Made by a program: the position numbers and the translations under genes
Notes under the pieces: model-generated
What the model saw: only the letters and a program-made list of their open reading frames with translations
Told to the model about the DNA's origin: nothing
Database searches by the model: none
Source: Actinomadura sp. KC345
GTDB taxonomy: Bacteria > Actinomycetota > Actinomycetes > Streptosporangiales > Streptosporangiaceae
Length of the DNA stretch: 47,406 bases
Assembly: GCF_004348515.1 (NCBI RefSeq)
Contig: NZ_SMKH01000022.1
Span: forward strand, 1 to 47,406
Direction: 5' to 3'
Part shown: in pieces, positions 41,690-47,406 of the stretch
Layout: the number at the start of each line of letters is the position of its first letter
Position numbering within the stretch: position 1 is the first letter of the stretch

Positions 41690-43750
41690 ATGGGATATCG
41701 CCTAGGCGTTGATGTGGGCGGCACGTTCACCGACGTGCTGCTCGTGGACGAGGAGACCGGCGTCAGCCATCGGGCGAAGACGGCCTCCACCCCCGCCGAC
41801 CAGTCCGAGGGCGTCCTCAACGGCATCCGCAAGGTGTGCCGGGACGCCGGGATCGACCTGACCGAGGTGGCGCACGTCCTGCACGGCACCACGGTCGCGA
41901 CGAACGCGATCCTCCAGGGCAGGGGCGCGCGGGTCGGCCTCGTGACGACCGAGGGGTTCCGGCAGGTCCTCCAGATCGCCCGGTCGTACGTGCCGGGCGG
42001 CCTGGCCGGCTGGATCATCTGGCCGAAACCGGAGCCGCTCGCCCGCCTGGAGCACACCGTCGAGGTGCCCGGCCGCATCGGCGCCGACGGCGGGGTCGTC
42101 GCCCCGCTGGACGAGGACCGCGTCCGCGCCGAGCTGCGCAGGCTGGCCGGCGCCGGGATCGAGGCGCTGACCGTCGCGCTGATCAACTCGTACGCGAGCG
42201 ACGCGCACGAGCGGCGGGTCGCCGAGCTGGCCGCCGAGGTGCTGCCCGGGATCCCGGTGTCGCTGTCCAGCCACGTCCTGCCGGAGATGCGCGAGTACGA
42301 GCGCACCGTCACCACCGTGGCCAACAGCTACGTGCAGCCCGAGGTGTCCCGGTACGTGAGCAACCTCGACCGGTCGCTGACCGGCAGCGGGATCACCGCG
42401 CCGCTGTCGGTGCTGCGCAGCGACGGCGGGCTCACCCAGGCCGCCAAGGCCGCCGAGGACCCGGTGGCGCTGCTGCTGTCGGGCCCCGCCGGCGGCGTGA
42501 CCGGGGCGGTGTGGTTCGCCGAGCAGGCCGGCCACCGCGACTTCCTCACCTTCGACATGGGCGGGACGTCCACCGACGTCGCGCTCGTCCTCGGCGGGAA
42601 GCCGCGGATCGGGCGGGAGACGAGCGTCGGGGACCTGACCGTCCGGGCGACGAGCGTGGACGTCCGCACGGTCGGCGCGGGCGGCGGCTCGATCGCGCAC
42701 GTGCCGGAGCTGACCAAGGCTCTGCGCGTCGGGCCGCAGTCGGCGGGCGCCGACCCGGGCCCGGCCGCCTACGGGGCGGGCGGCACCGAGCCGACCGTCA
42801 CCGACGCCAACGTCGTCCTCGGCCACCTGCCGCAGGACCTCGCGGGCGGGGAGATCTCGCTGGACGTCGAGGCCGCCCGCAAGGCCGTGCGCGGCGTCGC
42901 CGACGCGATGGGGCTGCCGAGCGTGGAGGCCGCGGCGGCGGGGATCGTCGACATCGTCAACGAGAACATGCTCGGCGCGCTGCGGCTGATCAGCGTCCAG
43001 CAGGGCTTCGACCCCCGCGACTTCGCGCTCGTGTCGTTCGGCGGCGCCGGTCCGCTGCACGCCAACGCGCTCGGCCGGCTGACCGGCTCCTGGCCGGTGA
43101 TCGTCCCGCCCTCGCCCGGCGTGCTCTGCGCCTACGGGGACGCGACGACCTGCGCCCGCGACGAGGCCGCCCGGACGATGGTGCGCCGGTTCTCCACCCT
43201 CGACGACGCCGAGCTGCGCACCGCGCTCCACGAACTCGCCGACTCCGCCGCCGCCCGGCTGGAGGCGGAGGGCGTGCCGCGCGACACGCAGACCCAGAGC
43301 TACCAGGTCGACCTCCGGTACCACGGGCAGGGCTTCGAGATCCCCGTCGAGATGGACCGCGAGGCCGTCGACGGCGACCTGCTGGCGGAGCTGGGCGCCG
43401 CGTTCGACGCCGAGCACAAGCGGCTGTTCTCCTTCCTGCTCGACAACGAGCGCGAGGTGATCAACCTGCGGGTCACCGTCAGCGGCCCCCGCCCCCAGGT
43501 CGCCTGGCGCACGCTGCCCGAGGGGACCGGCGACCCGTCCGCGGCGCTGGTCCGCGAGACCGAGGTGTGGATGGACGGCGCGACCACGCCCGCCCGCATC
43601 TTCGACCGTTCCAAACTGCTCGCCGGGGACGTGGTGACCGGACCGGCCATCGTGGTCGAGATGGACTCCACCACGCTCGTGCTGCCGGGGCACGCCGCGA
43701 GCGTGCACCCCAGCGGCAGCCTGGTGATCCGTCCGACCGAGGAGCGCTGA
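41690..43750 (+). CDS. hyuA: Hydantoinase/oxoprolinase A subunit (HyuA-like)
   Basis: ATP-dependent amide-ring-opening or carboxylase-type subunit, 686 residues. The N-terminal YRLGVDVGGTFTDVLLVDEE at residues 3-22 is the actin-like ATP site, followed by LHGTTVATNAILQGRGARVG, a second GGGT-type site FLTFDMGGTSTDVALVLGG near 285, and GAGGGSIAHVPELTKALRVG. Family members hydrolyse 5-oxoproline or N-methylhydantoin, or carboxylate acetone or acetophenone. The HyuA/HyuB pair here is followed by an N-carbamoylsarcosine-amidase-like gene, which favours opening of a hydantoin- or imide-like ring. GGGAGG lies before the ATG. Confidence 0.9.
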   Translation: MGYRLGVDVGGTFTDVLLVDEETGVSHRAKTASTPADQSEGVLNGIRKVCRDAGIDLTEVAHVLHGTTVATNAILQGRGARVGLVTTEGFRQVLQIARSYVPGGLAGWIIWPKPEPLARLEHTVEVPGRIGADGGVVAPLDEDRVRAELRRLAGAGIEALTVALINSYASDAHERRVAELAAEVLPGIPVSLSSHVLPEMREYERTVTTVANSYVQPEVSRYVSNLDRSLTGSGITAPLSVLRSDGGLTQAAKAAEDPVALLLSGPAGGVTGAVWFAEQAGHRDFLTFDMGGTSTDVALVLGGKPRIGRETSVGDLTVRATSVDVRTVGAGGGSIAHVPELTKALRVGPQSAGADPGPAAYGAGGTEPTVTDANVVLGHLPQDLAGGEISLDVEAARKAVRGVADAMGLPSVEAAAAGIVDIVNENMLGALRLISVQQGFDPRDFALVSFGGAGPLHANALGRLTGSWPVIVPPSPGVLCAYGDATTCARDEAARTMVRRFSTLDDAELRTALHELADSAAARLEAEGVPRDTQTQSYQVDLRYHGQGFEIPVEMDREAVDGDLLAELGAAFDAEHKRLFSFLLDNEREVINLRVTVSGPRPQVAWRTLPEGTGDPSAALVRETEVWMDGATTPARIFDRSKLLAGDVVTGPAIVVEMDSTTLVLPGHAASVHPSGSLVIRPTEER

Positions 43751-45648
43751 TGGCCGAGATCCTGCAGACCAACACCGAGCCGATCGGCCGGGTGGACATC
43801 GACCCCGTCACCCTGGACATCATCGAGAACGCGCTGCGCAACGCGCGGTACGAGATGGACGAGGTGCTCTTCCGCACCGCGCTGTCCCCGGGCATCCGCG
43901 AGCAGCACGACGAGTTCCCGCTGATCGCGAACCCGGACGGCAAGATGGTCGTCGGCCAGTTCGGCCTCTCCGTCCCCGACTTCCTGGAGAACTTCGACGG
44001 GACGATCGGCGAGGGCGACATCCTGATGACGTCCGACCCGTACGCGTGCGGCGCGGCGATCAGCCACGCCAACGACTGGCTGCTGGTCGTGCCGATCTTC
44101 CACGAGGGCCGGCTCGTCGGCTGGGCCTCGATGTTCGGCCACATGTCGGACGTCGGCGGCAAGACGCCCAGCTCGATGCCCGCCGACGCCCGCACGATCT
44201 ACGAGGAGGGCGTGATCGTCCCGCCCTTCAAGCTGTACGAGGGCGGCGTGCTCAACGAGGCGGCGCTGAGCATCATCCTCAACCAGGTCCGCATGCCCGA
44301 CTGGAACCGCGCCGACCTGAACGGGCTGACCGCCGCCTGCACCACCGCCGCCCGCCGGGTGACCGAGCTGTGCGACAGGTTCGGCGCCGAGACGTACCTG
44401 TCCGCGCTGGACGACCTGCTCGACCGCAACTACAAGGCCATGAAGGTCCTGCTGGCCACGCTGTTCGAGGACGGCCAGACGCTGGAGTTCGCCGACTACA
44501 TCTGCGACGACGGCTGCGGCTACGGCCCCTACGAGCTGAAGATCTCGCTGACCCGGCACGGAGAGAAGATCCACCTGGACTTCTCGCACGCCGCGCCGCA
44601 GGCCGTGGGACCGGTCAACTACTTCATCAACGAGAACCTCGTCCGGATGTTCTTCGGGATCTACGTGATCACCGTCGCCGACCCGCAGATCCTCTGGAAC
44701 GACGGCTTCTATCCGCTGATCGACGTGACGATCCCCGAGGACTCGTTCTGGAAGCCGCGCCACCCCGCGGCGCTGAACGCCCGCAACCACGGCATCGGCC
44801 GGGTGTTCGACCTGTTCGGCGGGCTGCTCGGGCAGACCAACCCGGAGATCCTGAACGCCGCCGGGTTCTCGTCCTCGCCGCACTTCATGTACTCGGGGCA
44901 CTACACCTCGGGCCCGCGCGAGGGCGAGTGGTTCCAGCTGTACTCGATCGGGTTCGGCGGCGTCCCGGGACGCCCGGTCGGGGACGGCCCGGACGGGCAC
45001 TCGCTGTGGCCGTCGTTCGTCAACATCCCCTGCGAGTACCTGGAGTCGTACTACCCGCTGCGCATCGAGCGGTGGGAGACGATCGCCGACTCCGGCGGCG
45101 CGGGCCTGCACCGCGGCGGCAACGGCGTGGACGTGGCGTACTGCTTCGAGGAGCCGGGCACGATCGCGATCCACGACGACCGCTGGCTCACCTATCCGTG
45201 GGGCGTGAACGGCGGGCGTCCGGGGGAGCGGGGCCGCAAGTGGATCGACCGGGCCGACGGGACCCGCGAGGTGCTGCCCAGCAAGATCCATGACGTGGTC
45301 GTCGCCCCCGGCGACGTGCTGCACTTCGTCACGTGGGGCGGCGGCGGATGGGGCGACCCGCTGGCCCGTCCCGCCGATCAGGTCGCGCTGGAGGTGCGGC
45401 GCGGGCTGGTGACCGCCGAGGGCGCCCGCGACTACGGCGTCGTCTGCACCGCCGAAGGCGAGCTCGACGAGGGGGCCACCGAGTCGCTGCGGGCGACGAT
45501 GACCGCCGAACGGCCCGAGATCCCCGTGTTCGACATGGGCCCGCCGCTGGAGGAGATCCTCGCCCGCTGCGAGGAGGAGACCGGCCTGCCCGCGCCGAGC
45601 CCGCCGGTCGACGTCCGCTCCGCCGCCGCTCTCGGGGGCCGCCGATGA
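43750..45648 (+). CDS. hyuB: Hydantoinase/oxoprolinase B subunit (HyuB-like)
   Basis: Partner of the A subunit, 632 residues. It begins at ATG 43750, overlapping the hyuA stop by one base (TGATG). Family features: DPVTLDIIENALRNARYEMD, LSPGIREQHDEFPLIANPDG, GDILMTSDPYACGAAISHAN and the late GGAGLHRGGNGVDVAYCFEE. The C-terminal GGGGWGDPLARPADQVALEV is characteristic. HyuA and HyuB together form the active enzyme, so one-to-one coupling is expected. Acetophenone-carboxylase-type members have further subunits, none of which are seen here. Confidence 0.9.
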   Translation: MAEILQTNTEPIGRVDIDPVTLDIIENALRNARYEMDEVLFRTALSPGIREQHDEFPLIANPDGKMVVGQFGLSVPDFLENFDGTIGEGDILMTSDPYACGAAISHANDWLLVVPIFHEGRLVGWASMFGHMSDVGGKTPSSMPADARTIYEEGVIVPPFKLYEGGVLNEAALSIILNQVRMPDWNRADLNGLTAACTTAARRVTELCDRFGAETYLSALDDLLDRNYKAMKVLLATLFEDGQTLEFADYICDDGCGYGPYELKISLTRHGEKIHLDFSHAAPQAVGPVNYFINENLVRMFFGIYVITVADPQILWNDGFYPLIDVTIPEDSFWKPRHPAALNARNHGIGRVFDLFGGLLGQTNPEILNAAGFSSSPHFMYSGHYTSGPREGEWFQLYSIGFGGVPGRPVGDGPDGHSLWPSFVNIPCEYLESYYPLRIERWETIADSGGAGLHRGGNGVDVAYCFEEPGTIAIHDDRWLTYPWGVNGGRPGERGRKWIDRADGTREVLPSKIHDVVVAPGDVLHFVTWGGGGWGDPLARPADQVALEVRRGLVTAEGARDYGVVCTAEGELDEGATESLRATMTAERPEIPVFDMGPPLEEILARCEEETGLPAPSPPVDVRSAAALGGRR

Positions 45649-46289
45649 GCGGGGCGAAGGATCTCGCGGAGGACTACCGCGGCTCCGGCTTCGGCGCGAG
45701 CCTCGGCTGCGGCGACTCGCCCGCCGTGCTGGTCGTCGACCTGGCCCGCGCCTACCTGGTGGACGGCTCGCCGCTGCGCGCCCCGGTCGAGGGCGCGGTC
45801 GCCGCGTCCGTCGACCTGATCGAGGCGGCGCGGGCGGCCGGCCTGCCGGTGCTGTTCACCCGGGTCGTCCTGCAGCCCGGGGGCGCCGACGGGGGCCTGT
45901 TCGCCCGCAAGGTGCCCGCGCTGCACGTGTTCGAGGAGGGCAGTCCCCTCGGCGACTTCGCCGAGGGGGCCGTGCCCGAGCCGGGGGAGACCGTGGTCAC
46001 CAAGCAGTACGCCAGTTCGTTCCACGGGACGTCGCTGGCGGCCACGCTGACCTCGTCCGGCATCGACACCCTGCTGATCTGCGGTCTCACGACCAGCGGG
46101 TGCATCAGGGCGACCGCGACCGACGCCCTCCAGAACGGGTTCCGCCCGCTGGTGGTGGACGAGGCGTGCGGTGACCGCGACCGCCGCCTGCACGAGGCCA
46201 ACCTGCTCGACCTGGGGGCCAAGTACGCCGACGTCCTCTCCCTCGACCAGGCCCTCACCACGATCAAGACGGCGACCTCGGAGTCCTGA
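45645..46289 (+). CDS. Isochorismatase-family cysteine hydrolase (N-carbamoylsarcosine-amidase-like)
   Basis: 214-residue amidohydrolase of the cysteine-hydrolase fold. The catalytic set is visible: aspartate in AVLVVDLARAYL, lysine in ETVVTKQYASSFHGT, and cysteine in LTTSGCIRATATDALQNGF. The long N-terminal SGFGASLGCGDSPA is typical of N-carbamoylsarcosine amidase. That enzyme finishes N-methylhydantoin degradation, releasing ammonia and CO2 from a carbamoyl group. It starts in an ATGA overlap with hyuB, so ring opening and carbamoyl removal are genetically linked. Confidence 0.88.
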   Translation: MSGAKDLAEDYRGSGFGASLGCGDSPAVLVVDLARAYLVDGSPLRAPVEGAVAASVDLIEAARAAGLPVLFTRVVLQPGGADGGLFARKVPALHVFEEGSPLGDFAEGAVPEPGETVVTKQYASSFHGTSLAATLTSSGIDTLLICGLTTSGCIRATATDALQNGFRPLVVDEACGDRDRRLHEANLLDLGAKYADVLSLDQALTTIKTATSES

Positions 46290-46299
46290 CGACGAGGAG

Positions 46300-46341
46300 G
46301 AGGCGGCCGTCCCGTAGCGGGGCGGCCGCCTCTTCGCGTTT
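46300..46341 (+). terminator. Terminator after the hydantoinase operon
   Basis: A 15-base-pair stem (46300-46314 with 46318-46332) with one G-T wobble and loop TAG, followed by TTCGCGTTT. It closes the GntR/CoA-transferase/hydantoinase operon 11 bases after the last stop. Confidence 0.8.
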
Positions 46342-46405
46342 CGATCGCCGGCTGGGGGAAATCCACGAGAGCGCACCCGCCTCCACGCGACCGACTGGGA
46401 AGGGT

Positions 46406-47406
46406 ATGTCCACACCACGAGCCGCACGCTGGGTCGTTCCGGTCGTCCTGGCCCTGGTCTGGCTGGGCATCGGCGGCACGCTCGGCCCGTACGCGGGGAA
46501 GCTCGGTGAGGTCGCCACCAACGAGCAGTCCTCGTTCCTGCCGAGCAGCGCCGAATCGACGCGGGTGCTTGAGCAGCAGAACGCGTTCCAGCAGGGGAAC
46601 ACGATCCCGGCCATCGTCGTGTGGGAGGCCCGCGACGGCCGCATCTCACCGGACCAGCGGGAGGCGGCGGGCCGCGCGCTGGCCTCGCTCCAGGGCGACC
46701 CGTTCATCTCGGGTCCCCCCTCCCCGGTCATTCCGTCGCAGGACGGGGCGGCGCTGAGCGGTGTCGTGCAGGTCGGTTCCGAGGCCGGCGAGGAAAGCCC
46801 CGAAATCGTGGACCGCATCCGCGAGACGGCGGAGCAGGTGCCGGGGGCCAGCGCTCATGTGGGCGGGCCCGCCGCCACCCAGGCGGACTTCTCCGACGCC
46901 TTCGCCGGCATCGACACCATGCTCGTCCTCGTCGCCCTCAGCGTCGTGCTGGTGATCCTGCTGCTGGTCTACCGCAGCGTGCTCCTCCCCCTGCTGATCA
47001 TCCTCGGCGCGGTGTTCGCCCTGGGGTTCGCCAGCGCGATCGCCTACCACCTGGCCAGGAACGACCTGGTGACGGTGGACGGCCAGGTGCAGGGCATCCT
47101 GTCGATCCTGGTGATCGGCGCCACCACCGACTACGCGCTGCTGCTGTCGGCCCGGTTCCGGGAGGAACTCGCCCTCGGGACCGACCGGCTGGCGGCCGTG
47201 CAGACCGCGTGGCGGCGGTCCGCCGGCGCCATCGTCGCCAGCGGCGGAACCGTGGCCCTCGGCCTGCTCGCCCTGCTCCTCAGCGACCTGTCCAACAACC
47301 GGGCCCTCGGACCGGTCGGAGCCCTCGGCATCGCCTGCGCGCTGCTGAGCGCGCTCACCTACCTGCCCGCGGTGCTGGCCCTGTTCGGCCGCGCGGCGTA
47401 CTGGCC
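46406..47406 (+). CDS. MMPL-family (RND) transporter, truncated by the window edge
   Basis: N-terminal 333 residues of a membrane transporter of the MmpL/RND group, which export lipids or drugs. The first helix (WVVPVVLALVWLGIGGTLGP) is followed by an extracytoplasmic domain (about 35-165), then a bundle of helices with FAGIDTMLVLVALSVVLVIL, GATTDYALLLSARFREELAL (the family's GxxxDY proton-relay site) and VASGGTVALGLLALLLSDL. Full-length members have about 700 residues, so the second half lies to the right of the window. ATG 46406 is preceded by GGGAAGGG. Confidence 0.88.
   Translation, partial: MSTPRAARWVVPVVLALVWLGIGGTLGPYAGKLGEVATNEQSSFLPSSAESTRVLEQQNAFQQGNTIPAIVVWEARDGRISPDQREAAGRALASLQGDPFISGPPSPVIPSQDGAALSGVVQVGSEAGEESPEIVDRIRETAEQVPGASAHVGGPAATQADFSDAFAGIDTMLVLVALSVVLVILLLVYRSVLLPLLIILGAVFALGFASAIAYHLARNDLVTVDGQVQGILSILVIGATTDYALLLSARFREELALGTDRLAAVQTAWRRSAGAIVASGGTVALGLLALLLSDLSNNRALGPVGALGIACALLSALTYLPAVLALFGRAAYW

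Noticed and set aside
41836-43749. Possible in-frame extension of the hydantoinase B gene into the hydantoinase A region
   Set aside because: The extension is arginine/glycine-rich and overlaps hyuA entirely; ATG 43750 begins the recognisable protein and overlaps the hyuA stop by one base.
1-47406. CRISPR arrays, tRNA or rRNA genes, insertion sequences and prophage genes
   Set aside because: Looked for on both strands by eye; no regular spacer repeats, cloverleaf-like segments, transposases or integrases were seen.

Overview
The window is about 47 kb of very high-GC DNA. It is densely packed and uses GTG as well as ATG starts. Its contents (paired DUF485/SSS symporters, a PF04672-type methyltransferase, a DUF1707 protein, MMPL, PucR, many one-gene regulators) point to an actinomycete chromosome, probably a soil Streptosporangiales or Streptomycetales relative such as Actinomadura. 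That genus-level placement is inference. I see no rRNA, tRNA, CRISPR array, insertion sequence or phage gene. No gap between genes exceeds 300 bases.

Layout. (1) 1-3857: two acetate-permease-type sodium symporters, the second coupled to a DUF485 partner. (2) 3990-6781, minus strand: a two-gene Tat-exported molybdenum hydroxylase of the isoquinoline-oxidoreductase/OxiAB type. (3) 7041-10880: two small membrane proteins, a methyltransferase, a cytochrome P450 and an alpha/beta hydrolase. (4) 10915-18859: an acyl-CoA ligase and PucR regulator divergent from a complete five-gene Liv-type ABC importer, closed by a perfect 16-bp terminator hairpin. (5) 18926-22874: a secreted beta-helix protein, a latex-clearing protein (Lcp rubber oxygenase) with every key residue I know of in place, and a divergent TetR regulator with a likely operator between them. 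(6) 22943-24142: L-2-hydroxyglutarate oxidase. (7) 24180-31215: LacI regulator, zinc dehydrogenase, a three-part TRAP transporter and a QsuB/QuiC1-type 3-dehydroshikimate dehydratase, which looks like a complete shikimate/quinate-type uptake and catabolic unit. (8) 31240-38650: miscellaneous genes (SUKH protein, membrane protein, DUF1707 protein, AGPS-like flavoenzyme, Lrp regulator, two DHFR-like reductases, a ProC-like enzyme, a frameshifted AraC regulator). (9) 38735-46289: HMG-CoA lyase divergent from GntR, CoA-transferase, hydantoinase A/B and an N-carbamoylsarcosine-amidase-like hydrolase, with two near-identical palindromes beside the two divergent starts. (10) 46406 to the right edge: a truncated MMPL transporter.

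How the parts may work together. Lcp cleaves polyisoprene outside the cell into oligomers with aldehyde and ketone ends. In Streptomyces sp. K30, lcp is followed by oxiAB, a molybdenum hydroxylase linked to oxidation of those aldehydes. Here an equivalent pair lies about 14 kb away, and a CoA ligase and an importer lie between them, so the region may form a dispersed rubber-use locus (inference). The shikimate-type unit and the CoA-transferase/lyase/hydantoinase unit each have their own divergent regulator and candidate operator. Each is a plausible, poorly described catabolic system.
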